From: Aestuariibaculum lutulentum
GTDB lineage: Bacteria; Bacteroidota; Bacteroidia; Flavobacteriales; Flavobacteriaceae
DNA: 64,000 nt
NCBI RefSeq assembly: GCF_032926325.1
Contig: NZ_CP136709.1
Coordinates: 2,636,501-2,700,500 of the forward strand
Direction of reading: 5' to 3'
Shown here: in pieces, positions 38,427-45,606 of the stretch
How positions within the stretch are numbered: the stretch's first letter is position 1
How the letters are laid out: the number at the start of each line of letters is the position of its first letter
Notes under the pieces: generated by a model
What the model was told of the DNA's origin: nothing
The model's database searches: none
The model's input: only the letters and a program-made list of their open reading frames with translations
Made by a program: the position numbers and the translations under genes

Positions 38427-38545
38427 TTGTAAAAGTAAAATTTTCTTTATAATTAATATTAAAAAAGTTTTTTTACTTAATATATGGTTTGTAAAAGTGA
38501 ATTTATTTTTTGAAACGGCTTTATTCGTAATTTTATACTTTACAA
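38427..38545. promoter_or_regulatory. Repeated TTGTAAAAGT motifs between the Lrp-like gene and tdh
   Basis: TTGTAAAAGT is found at 38427-38436 and 38489-38498 in direct orientation, 62 bases (about six helical turns) apart. A shorter inverted copy (ACTTTACAA) is at 38537-38545. Multiple phased sites fit an Lrp/AsnC octamer. The assignment is inferred; the region is AT-rich. Confidence 0.45.
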
Positions 38546-38553
38546 AATTAGGT

Positions 38554-39510
38554 ATGCAAAACGAAAAAATATTAGTTACGGGTGCCGGTGGCCAATTAGG
38601 TTCGGTGTTGGTTGAGGCTCTTAAAAATAAGTTTGGAGAAGAGGCTGTTATAGCATCTGATTTAAACCCAATAAAAAATTATAAAGGTATTTACGAGCAG
38701 TTGGATGTAACCAATAAAAACTGTCTGGAATATATTGTTAAAAAATATAAGGTTACTCAGATTTACCATTTAGCGGCTATTTTATCGGCAAAGGGAGAAC
38801 AAAATCCACTGCAAACCTGGGATATTAATATGAAAACCTTATTTAACGTTCTGGAGGTTTCTGTTGCAGAAAAGATTAGTAAAGTATTTTATCCAAGTTC
38901 GATTGCGGTGTATGGAGATATGGCTCCTAAAATGTATACGGCACAGAGTGATTTTTTAAATCCGTCAACCGTATACGGAATCAGTAAAGCGGCTGGTGAG
39001 AACTGGGCACAATATTATTTCTTAAGATACGGTTTAGATGTCCGTTCGTTACGTTATCCGGGGGTTATTGGTTATCAATCGCTACCAGGCGGAGGAACTA
39101 CCGATTATGCGGTGGAGATCTATCATAAAGCCATTAAGGAAGAAGATTTTGAATGCTATTTAAAAGCTGATGCCATGTTGCCAATGATTTATATGGATGA
39201 TACCATTCGAGCTACATTAGAACTGATGGATGCTCCGAAAGAGTCCATTTCGGTAAGAACATCGTATAATTTACACGGTATGAGCTTTACTCCAGAACAA
39301 ATTACCGCGTCTATTCAAAAATATTATCCTAATTTTAAGGTGACGTATAATCCGGATTTCAGACAAAACATTGCTGAAAACTGGCCGTCATCGATTAATG
39401 ATGAACAAGCAAGACAAGATTGGGGATGGGAACCTAAATACGATCTGGATGCCATGACTCAAGACATGCTTAAACACTTAAAAGAACAATACATTCTAGT
39501 AACTCAATAA
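38554..39510 (+). CDS. tdh: L-threonine 3-dehydrogenase, epimerase-type (SDR)
   Basis: 318 residues from the ATG at 38554, where MQNEKILVTGAGGQLGSVL gives the NAD-binding glycine motif. The frame is open further upstream, but that part lies antisense to the Lrp-like gene and lacks any family match. The extended short-chain dehydrogenase has the YGISK catalytic Tyr-Lys pair and the segment SLRYPGVIGYQ. It resembles the epimerase-like threonine dehydrogenases known from Flavobacterium, which oxidise threonine to 2-amino-3-ketobutyrate. The next gene, 11 bases later, encodes the enzyme that uses this product, which supports the call over a sugar epimerase. Confidence 0.88.
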   Translation: MQNEKILVTGAGGQLGSVLVEALKNKFGEEAVIASDLNPIKNYKGIYEQLDVTNKNCLEYIVKKYKVTQIYHLAAILSAKGEQNPLQTWDINMKTLFNVLEVSVAEKISKVFYPSSIAVYGDMAPKMYTAQSDFLNPSTVYGISKAAGENWAQYYFLRYGLDVRSLRYPGVIGYQSLPGGGTTDYAVEIYHKAIKEEDFECYLKADAMLPMIYMDDTIRATLELMDAPKESISVRTSYNLHGMSFTPEQITASIQKYYPNFKVTYNPDFRQNIAENWPSSINDEQARQDWGWEPKYDLDAMTQDMLKHLKEQYILVTQ

Positions 39511-39521
39511 AAATAAAAACT

Positions 39522-40712
39522 ATGTACGGAGCAGTTAAGCAACAGCTTGAAAACGAGTTAAACGAAATAAAAGAATCTGGACTTTACAAAAAGGAGCGTA
39601 TTATTACAACGCCTCAAGGTGCAGAAATAAATACGACCGCAGGTAATGAAGTTTTAAATTTTTGTGCAAACAATTATTTAGGATTGTCTTCGCATCCCGA
39701 TGTTGTAGAGGCTGGGATTGAAGCTATGAGAACGCACGGATTTGGATTGTCTTCTGTGCGTTTTATTTGCGGTACGCAGGATATTCACAAAGAATTGGAA
39801 CAGAAAACAGCCGAATTCCTGGGTATGGAAGACTGTATTCTTTATGCAGCAGCTTTCGATGCTAATGGGGGTGTTTTCGAACCGATTTTAGGCCCTGAAG
39901 ATGCGATTATTTCAGATGAATTAAATCATGCATCAATCATTGATGGTATTCGCTTATGTAAAGCTGGACGTTACCGTTATTCTCACAATAACATGGAGTC
40001 TTTGGAAGAGCAGTTAAAAGCCGCTTCTGGAGCAAGAAGAAAATTAATCGTGACAGATGGTGTATTCTCTATGGATGGAACTATCGCGCAATTAGATAAA
40101 ATCTGTGATTTAGCCGATAAATATGAGGCTATGGTTATGGTTGATGAATGCCATGCTACCGGATTCGTGGGTAAAACTGGCCGTGGAACACACGAGTACA
40201 GAAACGTGATGGGACGAATTGATATCATTACCGGAACATACGGAAAAGCTTTAGGTGGTGCTTCAGGTGGATTTACGGCTGCTAAAAAAGAAATCGTAGA
40301 GATGTTAAGACAAAAATCGCGTCCGTATTTATTCTCGAATACCTTAGCACCTGCGATTGCCGGAGCTTCGATAGCGGTTTTAGACAAGTTAAAAACATCA
40401 ACCGATTTAATTGAAAAAGTTCAGAATAATGCGAAACGTTTCAGAACAAAAATGACAGAGGCAGGTTTCGATATTATTCCTGGTGAGCACCCAATAGTTC
40501 CTGTCATGTTATACGATGCTAAGTTAGCTCAGGAATTTGCAGCCAGATTATTGGACGAAGGTATTTACGTGATTGCCTTTTTCTATCCGGTAGTACCAAA
40601 AGAAAAAGCAAGAATTCGTGTGCAGCTTTCAGCAGGGCATGAAACACATCATGTCGATAAAGCTGTTGAAGCCTTCACTAAAGTGGGTAAAGCTTTAAAC
40701 GTTATTAAATAA
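39522..40712 (+). CDS. kbl: Glycine C-acetyltransferase (2-amino-3-ketobutyrate CoA ligase)
   Basis: A 396-residue PLP enzyme of the alpha-oxoamine synthase family. Seen are NFCANNYLGLSSHPDV, GFGLSSVRFICGTQDIHKELE, DELNHASIIDGIRL, VDECHATGFVG and the PLP-lysine motif TYGKALGGASGG. It splits 2-amino-3-ketobutyrate with CoA to glycine and acetyl-CoA. Length and motifs match E. coli Kbl (398 residues). It forms a two-gene unit with tdh, giving the threonine-to-glycine route. Confidence 0.95.
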   Translation: MYGAVKQQLENELNEIKESGLYKKERIITTPQGAEINTTAGNEVLNFCANNYLGLSSHPDVVEAGIEAMRTHGFGLSSVRFICGTQDIHKELEQKTAEFLGMEDCILYAAAFDANGGVFEPILGPEDAIISDELNHASIIDGIRLCKAGRYRYSHNNMESLEEQLKAASGARRKLIVTDGVFSMDGTIAQLDKICDLADKYEAMVMVDECHATGFVGKTGRGTHEYRNVMGRIDIITGTYGKALGGASGGFTAAKKEIVEMLRQKSRPYLFSNTLAPAIAGASIAVLDKLKTSTDLIEKVQNNAKRFRTKMTEAGFDIIPGEHPIVPVMLYDAKLAQEFAARLLDEGIYVIAFFYPVVPKEKARIRVQLSAGHETHHVDKAVEAFTKVGKALNVIK

Positions 40713-40758
40713 CAAAACAGCATATAATTAAACTAAAACTACTTTAAAATGGGTAATG

Positions 40759-41835
40759 TTAGTGCTCTCCGTAGCCTACATTATCCATTTTTCCTTTAAA
40801 TACTTTATACTGAATGGTAAAGTAAACAGCCACTAAAATTACCGCTATAATAAACCAGTTTACACCAACTGAAAGTCCGTATGCATCGGCAGCCATGTTG
40901 TAAATGGTTAAGTCTGGATTTGTGGTATTAGTAGAGGGCAATAGCTTCGGAAAAATAGATGCCACTGTTGAGGTGATTCCTCCGAATAAAAATAGCGACG
41001 AAAATAAAAATCCCATACCGTCTTTTTTGAAGGTTCTCACTTTAAACAAACCGAATAATCCTGTAAAAGTAATGATAGGGAAAATCCATAACCAAGGTGT
41101 TTTTATAAAGTTATGGAACGGTTGTGGTTCGATAATGTGCCAGATAAAAAGGGATAGAACAACCAAAGCCAGTAAAGCAAAATTCAGTTTAAATATGATG
41201 CTTTTTAGTTTTGTATTTAATTCGGAATTTGTTTTGTAGATAATCCAGTTCGCCCCGTGAATGGTTAAAGCAATAACGCCTATAACGCCCAATAAAATTG
41301 TAAACCAGTCAATAATCCCTAAATGCTCGGCTTTAGGACTGAAGGTCGGGTTCCAAAGCGGTAAAAAGAAATAATGCGGTTCGTGTGCCGAAACACCATC
41401 GGTAACCATGCCTAAATTAACGCCACGCACCACGTTTCCTAAAGCAATACCGAAGAATAACGCTAGAAGTAAACTTGCTATTCCGAAGGCTTTATCCCAG
41501 ATGGTTTCCCAAATTTTGTTGTGTATTTGTCCGCGTAACTCTAAACCAATAGCTCTGAAAATAAGCAACCATAAAATCATAATTAACGGCAGGTAAAATC
41601 CACTAAAGGACGCTGCGTAAAGGGTAGGGAAGGCAAAAAACAAAACACCTCCGGCAGCAATCAGCCAGACTTCGTTGGCATCCCAAAACGGACCAATAGC
41701 ATTGGTGATGGCTTTTTTATCTTTTTCAGTTTTAGCAAAGAATAAATGCACAATGCCTGCGCCAAAATCGTAACCATCTAAAATAACATAAACGGTTAGC
41801 ATGCACATTAAAACGATATACCAGAATAATTCCAT
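40759..41835 (-). CDS. cydB: Cytochrome bd ubiquinol oxidase subunit II
   Basis: A 358-residue membrane protein with about eight to nine hydrophobic helices. The CydB opening VILDGYDFGAGIVHLFF and the stretch FWDANEVWLIAAGGVLFFAFP are diagnostic. With CydA it forms the bd oxidase, which reduces oxygen to water without pumping protons and tolerates low oxygen. It starts 2 bases after cydA ends. No small CydX-like gene is visible in the 45 bases after the stop. Confidence 0.96.
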   Translation of the reverse strand: MELFWYIVLMCMLTVYVILDGYDFGAGIVHLFFAKTEKDKKAITNAIGPFWDANEVWLIAAGGVLFFAFPTLYAASFSGFYLPLIMILWLLIFRAIGLELRGQIHNKIWETIWDKAFGIASLLLALFFGIALGNVVRGVNLGMVTDGVSAHEPHYFFLPLWNPTFSPKAEHLGIIDWFTILLGVIGVIALTIHGANWIIYKTNSELNTKLKSIIFKLNFALLALVVLSLFIWHIIEPQPFHNFIKTPWLWIFPIITFTGLFGLFKVRTFKKDGMGFLFSSLFLFGGITSTVASIFPKLLPSTNTTNPDLTIYNMAADAYGLSVGVNWFIIAVILVAVYFTIQYKVFKGKMDNVGYGEH

Positions 41836-41837
41836 AG

Positions 41838-43169
41838 TTAGTGTTTTATAGTTTGTGGGCCTTTATAAATAATTTTTCCGACAAGGATTAAAAAGAGTAA
41901 ACCTAATAATAGGTATAATCCAATAAAACCGAGTAAGGTGAATAAGGTATTTCCAGAGGATACCGTAGGCGAGATACCTTCGGTGGTTCGTAGTAAATTA
42001 TAAACCAACCAAGGTTGACGACCCAGTTCGGCAGTGTACCAACCCGTTGTATTTGCGATATATGGAAACGGCACCATAAACAGTAACGCCCATAAAATCC
42101 ACTTCGTTGTAAACAGTTTTTTTCTGAATAGCTGAATAGCGGCTAAAAACATGAGTCCGATAAAAATGGTACCCAGTCCCACCATAATGTGATATGCATA
42201 ATACAAGCCTGGAATATTGGTGGGGTAGGTGTTGGGGTCAAATTCATTCAAGCCTTTTATTTCGGCATCCCACTCCTGATAGGTTAAAAAGCTTAGAATA
42301 TTAGGAACCGCAATTTTATTATCTAATTTCTTTTCTAGGATGTTTGGTTGACCTATTAAAACAATTTCGCTTCCGCCTTCTTCAGTTTCAAAAATCCCTT
42401 CCATGGCTGCGAAAGTTACCGGCTGATGTTTCACAACATTTTTAGCTACTAAATCACCCGTAGGAAAAGCAACAAGAACACTTGAAACCAAACCGAAAAT
42501 AACGCCGGTTTTAAGAAATAGTTTACCGAAGTCGCTATGTTTATTATTTAACAGATAAAACGCACCAACAGCCGAAACAACAAATGCCGCAGTGATGATA
42601 GATGCTAACTGATTATGTAAATAAGATGGCAATAACCACGGATTTGAAAACAAGGCGCTAAAATTATTTAAAACAAACTTTCCGTTTTCTAAAATCTCAT
42701 AACCTACAGGGTGTTGCATCCACGAATGTGTGGCGATAATTAAGTATCCACTAGCCCAGGACCCTAAAAAGACTAAAAATCCGGTTATGAAATGCAATTT
42801 ATGCCCGAGAAGTTTTTCACCAAACAGAAAGAGTCCCAAAAACGAAGATTCTAAAAAGAATGAGAACATCCCTTCCATAGCCAGTGTCTGACCAATGATG
42901 CCTCCGGTAAGTTCGGAGAATTTAGCCCAGTTGGTGCCGAATTGAAATTCCATGGGAATACCGGTAACCACACCCATAGCGAAGTTGATGGCGAAAATTT
43001 TCATCCAGAACTTTGCGGCTTCATTATAGTTTTCGATTTGTGTTCTTAAAAATTTCCACTTAAACCAGACAATCATTAAAGACAATCCCATGGTTAATTG
43101 CGGAAATAAGTAGTGAAAGGTAATGGTGAATGCGAATTGCATTCTATCATAGAAAAGCATGTCTTCCAT
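41838..43169 (-). CDS. cydA: Cytochrome bd ubiquinol oxidase subunit I
   Basis: 443 residues from the ATG at 43169, giving the usual opening MEDMLFYDRMQFAFTITFHY with the heme ligand His. A longer in-frame version from a TTG at 43253 would run through a terminator hairpin and a promoter, so I reject it. Other landmarks are GIPMEFQFGTNWAKFSELTGG, HSWMQHPVGYEI (a second heme-ligand region) and GWYTAELGRQPW near the end. The quinol-binding Q loop falls at about residues 240-330. A -7 box lies 22 bases upstream. Bd oxidases are relatively resistant to sulfide, relevant to the neighbouring sulfur genes. Confidence 0.95.
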   Translation of the reverse strand: MEDMLFYDRMQFAFTITFHYLFPQLTMGLSLMIVWFKWKFLRTQIENYNEAAKFWMKIFAINFAMGVVTGIPMEFQFGTNWAKFSELTGGIIGQTLAMEGMFSFFLESSFLGLFLFGEKLLGHKLHFITGFLVFLGSWASGYLIIATHSWMQHPVGYEILENGKFVLNNFSALFSNPWLLPSYLHNQLASIITAAFVVSAVGAFYLLNNKHSDFGKLFLKTGVIFGLVSSVLVAFPTGDLVAKNVVKHQPVTFAAMEGIFETEEGGSEIVLIGQPNILEKKLDNKIAVPNILSFLTYQEWDAEIKGLNEFDPNTYPTNIPGLYYAYHIMVGLGTIFIGLMFLAAIQLFRKKLFTTKWILWALLFMVPFPYIANTTGWYTAELGRQPWLVYNLLRTTEGISPTVSSGNTLFTLLGFIGLYLLLGLLFLILVGKIIYKGPQTIKH

Positions 43170-43190
43170 AGGGGTGGGTTTGATTCCTAA

Positions 43191-43198
43191 CAAAAATA
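43191..43198 (-). promoter_or_regulatory. -7 element of cydAB
   Basis: TATTTTTG on the minus strand, 22 bases upstream of the cydA ATG at 43169, a perfect TAnnTTTG. I see no clear TTG at the expected -33 position. Confidence 0.5.
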
Positions 43199-43227
43199 CG
43201 GCACAGAAATTTAAATCTCCTTGAAAC

Positions 43228-43265
43228 ACATAAAAAAAAGCTTCCTTTTTCAAGAAAGCTTTTTG
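43228..43265 (-). terminator. Terminator after the TPMT-like gene, upstream of cydA
   Basis: On the minus strand AAAAAGCTT...AAGCTTTTTTTT forms a hairpin with a T tract, 116-153 bases after the stop of the TPMT-like gene. It separates that unit from cydAB. Confidence 0.6.
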
Positions 43266-43317
43266 GCCTATTAATCAATTAATATGGGAGTATAGTTTTA
43301 TACATTATTAATCTTCT

Positions 43318-43361
43318 GCAAGTTATTGTTTTTAAGTGAAAAGCTTTGTGATAAATGTTAC
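43318..43361 (-). promoter_or_regulatory. Degenerate candidate for a fourth Crp/Fnr site
   Basis: GTAACATTTATCAC on the minus strand has one perfect half-site. It is followed after 22 bases by TAACTTGC, which keeps only part of the -7 consensus. Spacing equals that of the three good sites, but a terminator hairpin lies between it and cydA. Weak. Confidence 0.25.
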
Positions 43362-43380
43362 ACAGTTCTCGCTTTACAGA

Positions 43381-43959
43381 TTATTTGTGAGTCATTTTAA
43401 TAAAAAATTCTTTGCCGTGTCTTGGGGTGATGGAATTATAACAAGGCGATAATTCAATGTTGAAATATGGACTGAAATAATTGATGTAATCTGACTCGCA
43501 ACCACCAAACGGCGGTTCGGTTTGGTTTAAAGGCATATCGAATAAAAGCCCTACCAGTTTTCCGTTAGGTTTTAAAAGCTGATGAATTTTTTCGGCATAC
43601 TTAAAACGTAATTCCGGATTGATGGCGCAGAAAAAGGTTTGTTCTATAACTAAATCGAAATGGTCATTTAAATCGAAAAAATTACCATGTAGCATCTGGC
43701 TTTCAGGAAACTCAGGAACACGAGCCTTAATATTATCTAAAGCTGTTTTTGAAAGGTCAATAACATAAACATTTTTAAACCCCGAATGGAATAAGTATTC
43801 CGCTTCGTAAGCATTTCCGGCACCGGGAATTAAAATCTTTAAATCTTTTTTGGTAAGTTGATCGATATAGGTTTTTATAGGGGTTGAAATATGACCAATA
43901 TCCCAACCCGTATTATCTGTTTTATAGCGGTCATCCCAATACGATTCCGATAAATCCAT
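43381..43959 (-). CDS. TPMT-like SAM-dependent methyltransferase
   Basis: A 192-residue protein. The N-terminal SYWDDRYKTDNTGWDIG is the signature of the thiopurine S-methyltransferase family. The SAM-binding motif is LIPGAGNAYEAEYLF, followed by VYVIDLSKTAL and FDLVIEQTFFCAI. Bacterial members methylate small thiol, selenium or tellurium compounds; the true substrate here is unknown. Only 3 bases separate it from trxA upstream, and it lies beside sulfur genes, so a sulfur-linked methyl acceptor is plausible. Confidence 0.85.
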   Translation of the reverse strand: MDLSESYWDDRYKTDNTGWDIGHISTPIKTYIDQLTKKDLKILIPGAGNAYEAEYLFHSGFKNVYVIDLSKTALDNIKARVPEFPESQMLHGNFFDLNDHFDLVIEQTFFCAINPELRFKYAEKIHQLLKPNGKLVGLLFDMPLNQTEPPFGGCESDYINYFSPYFNIELSPCYNSITPRHGKEFFIKMTHK

Positions 43960-43962
43960 AGG

Positions 43963-44259
43963 CTATTTGTATGATTGTAAAAGCGAAATTAAATCATTCT
44001 TTTGAAGCACGCCAGACTGACGCCATAATTGCTTTCCGTTTTTAAAAATCATTAAAGTTGGTACGCCACGTACCTGAAATTTAGCTGCTATCGACTGATT
44101 TTTATCGACATCTATTTTTATAATGGATACCTGATCCTGCATCGTTTCCTTTACGTCTTTAAGTATGGGGCTCATCATTTTACATGGGCCACACCATTCG
44201 GCGAAGAAATCGACCAAAACAGGTTTATCCTGATTTATTATTTCTGAAAAATTACTCAT
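43963..44259 (-). CDS. trxA: Thioredoxin
   Basis: A 98-residue cytoplasmic thioredoxin with the active site WCGPC in VLVDFFAEWCGPCKMMSPIL, the KIDVDKNQ strand and the cis-proline VRGVPTLMIFKNG. No signal peptide. It precedes the TPMT-like gene by 3 bases. Its place in a cluster with rhodaneses suggests it reduces persulfides formed by them, in addition to general disulfide reduction. Confidence 0.93.
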   Translation of the reverse strand: MSNFSEIINQDKPVLVDFFAEWCGPCKMMSPILKDVKETMQDQVSIIKIDVDKNQSIAAKFQVRGVPTLMIFKNGKQLWRQSGVLQKNDLISLLQSYK

Positions 44260-44369
44260 ATTATTTTTACTAAAGTTAATCTCCTGAATCTTCTTATCTG
44301 ATTTATATTGTAACCAAGCTTTTGTCGTTGGGATATAAAGAACCTAACAGTAGACGCTGTTTTTAGAAT

Positions 44370-44855
44370 CTATAGATTTTTATTCATACCCATACCTTTG
44401 CGTCGTCCTTGTTGTTGTCTTAAATGCTCCTCAAACCATTCGGGTTGCGCAATATCGTTATCGTACATATATTCAGAGATTTGTTTAATAACACGGTCAG
44501 GAAAAACCATGACAGGCATAACTCCAAAGCGTTCTACAGCACCCGGCATTTTAGAAATTTCTTCTGAAGGCTTTTTCATCCATAACAACATATCGTTGGT
44601 AAATTCTTCTTTAGTTGTATTATCTGATATATAATGTGTTTTTATTGCAATCATAGGAGGAGCTATTCTATTGTCGTGACTTGTTGTAGCATCATGACAA
44701 GCATAGCAATAGGTTTCCATTAATTTTTTACCAGGATGATCTGCAACATCGTTAGACGTTTTAATATCAATGGTTTTTGTTTCCGGCTTACTGTTGTTCT
44801 TACAACTAGAAATCATGGCCGCTAATACAAGTAAAGCAAAGAATTTTGTTTTCAT
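44370..44855 (-). CDS. Mono-heme cytochrome c lipoprotein
   Basis: A 161-residue lipoprotein. Signal peptide with lipobox ISSC (Cys near residue 18). A single heme c site CYACH is at about residue 50, and a possible Met ligand lies in GVMPVMVFP. It lies 6 bases downstream of the HMA gene and so ends the rhodanese-HMA-cytochrome unit. Such a cytochrome could accept electrons from periplasmic sulfur oxidation, but no dehydrogenase partner is next to it. Confidence 0.8.
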   Translation of the reverse strand: MKTKFFALLVLAAMISSCKNNSKPETKTIDIKTSNDVADHPGKKLMETYCYACHDATTSHDNRIAPPMIAIKTHYISDNTTKEEFTNDMLLWMKKPSEEISKMPGAVERFGVMPVMVFPDRVIKQISEYMYDNDIAQPEWFEEHLRQQQGRRKGMGMNKNL

Positions 44856-44861
44856 AATATG

Positions 44862-45131
44862 TTATTTTGAAAGTTTTCCTGTGGCACAACTTACAAACGA
44901 CTTGGCTTTAGACGAAAAGCTGTTATCGTCTTCAATTGAAGGATACCCTAAAGCTTTTAGTTTTGTTTTTACTTTTATAACATCAATTTCACTGTCACAA
45001 TCGAAATTTACACTGCTTTTTTCTATATCGACATGAATATTAGAAATAGTCTCAATAGCACTTAAATTATTGGAGATGGTTTTAGCGCAACCTCCGCATT
45101 TAAGATTTTGAATAATTATTTTTGTTTGCAT
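44862..45131 (-). CDS. Small HMA-domain protein
   Basis: 89 residues from the ATG at 45131. The frame is open further upstream, but that extension overlaps the rhodanese gene and lacks domain homology. MQTKIIIQNLKCGGCAKTI is a heavy-metal-associated domain with the metal-binding pair in CGGC. The C-terminal extension carries another cysteine (SFVSCATGKL). HMA proteins usually carry copper, but here it sits 10 bases after a rhodanese and 6 bases before a cytochrome c, so handling of sulfane sulfur or metal-sulfide stress is possible. Confidence 0.8.
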   Translation of the reverse strand: MQTKIIIQNLKCGGCAKTISNNLSAIETISNIHVDIEKSSVNFDCDSEIDVIKVKTKLKALGYPSIEDDNSFSSKAKSFVSCATGKLSK

Positions 45132-45141
45132 GTTTTTGTTT

Positions 45142-45474
45142 TTAACGATAGTTAGAAATACCACCCTGTAAATCGTAAATTTCGGTGAATCCCATACTTG
45201 ATAACTTTTTTGAAGCACTGCGACTTCTGCCACCACTTTGGCAATACACATAAACCGCCTGATCTTTCTTTAAAGCTTCGCATTTTGATGTAAAGGCACT
45301 ATTGAAAATATCGATGTTTTTCGCGTTTTTAATAGATCCGGATTTAAATTCGTTAGGTGTTCTAACATCTATTAATTGAACGTTTTTCTTTTGAATGTGT
45401 TCTTTAAAATCGGAAGCAGATAGTACGGTGATTTTTTCGTCTTTTGTTCCGAAAAGGAATGATAATATAGACAT
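45142..45474 (-). CDS. Single-domain rhodanese
   Basis: A 110-residue protein with one rhodanese domain: VQLIDVRTPNEFKSGSIKNA and the active-site loop CQSGGRSRSA containing the persulfide-forming Cys. The end YDLQGGISNYR is typical of GlpE/PspE-like proteins. It transfers sulfane sulfur. It is first gene of a unit (rhodanese, HMA, cytochrome c) preceded by a Crp/Fnr-type operator and promoter. Confidence 0.92.
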   Translation of the reverse strand: MSILSFLFGTKDEKITVLSASDFKEHIQKKNVQLIDVRTPNEFKSGSIKNAKNIDIFNSAFTSKCEALKKDQAVYVYCQSGGRSRSASKKLSSMGFTEIYDLQGGISNYR

Positions 45475-45507
45475 ATTATATTGAGTTTTGTGTTAAATAT
45501 TATGCTA

Positions 45508-45551
45508 TAAATTTACGACACAAAACCTATGCAGGGCGTAACCTTTGTTAC
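45508..45551 (-). promoter_or_regulatory. Crp/Fnr-type operator and promoter of the rhodanese unit
   Basis: Palindrome GTAAC-N4-GTTAC at 45538-45551, exactly 22 bases, then TAAATTTA (45508-45515; one mismatch to TAnnTTTG). The start codon of the rhodanese gene is 33 bases beyond the -7 box. Same layout as 47040-47083 and 47903-47946. Confidence 0.7.
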
Positions 45552-45589
45552 AAAAAAAAAGAGCGGTACTAACCGCTCTTTTTTTTATC
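45552..45589 (-). terminator. Terminator after the MBL-rhodanese gene
   Basis: GAGCGGT-ACTA-ACCGCTC hairpin flanked by A and T tracts, 18 bases beyond the stop at 45607. Confidence 0.85.
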
Positions 45590-45606
45590 TATAATAATCT
45601 TGAAAA

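Noticed and set aside
38281..38553. 273-base N-terminal extension of the threonine dehydrogenase
   Set aside because: It runs antisense through the Lrp-like gene and the intergenic operator region, and the NAD-binding motif begins right after the ATG at 38554.
43170..43253. 28-residue N-terminal extension of CydA from a TTG codon
   Set aside because: It would run through a terminator hairpin and the -7 box, and CydA proteins start with the MEDMLFYDRMQFA-type sequence.
44298..44325. Crp/Fnr operator upstream of trxA (GTAACCAAGC)
   Set aside because: Only one half-site matches and no -7 box lies at the 22-base spacing seen in the three good sites.
45132..45251. 40-residue extension of the HMA protein
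   Set aside because: It overlaps the rhodanese gene in another frame and has no domain homology; the HMA domain begins at the ATG at 45131.
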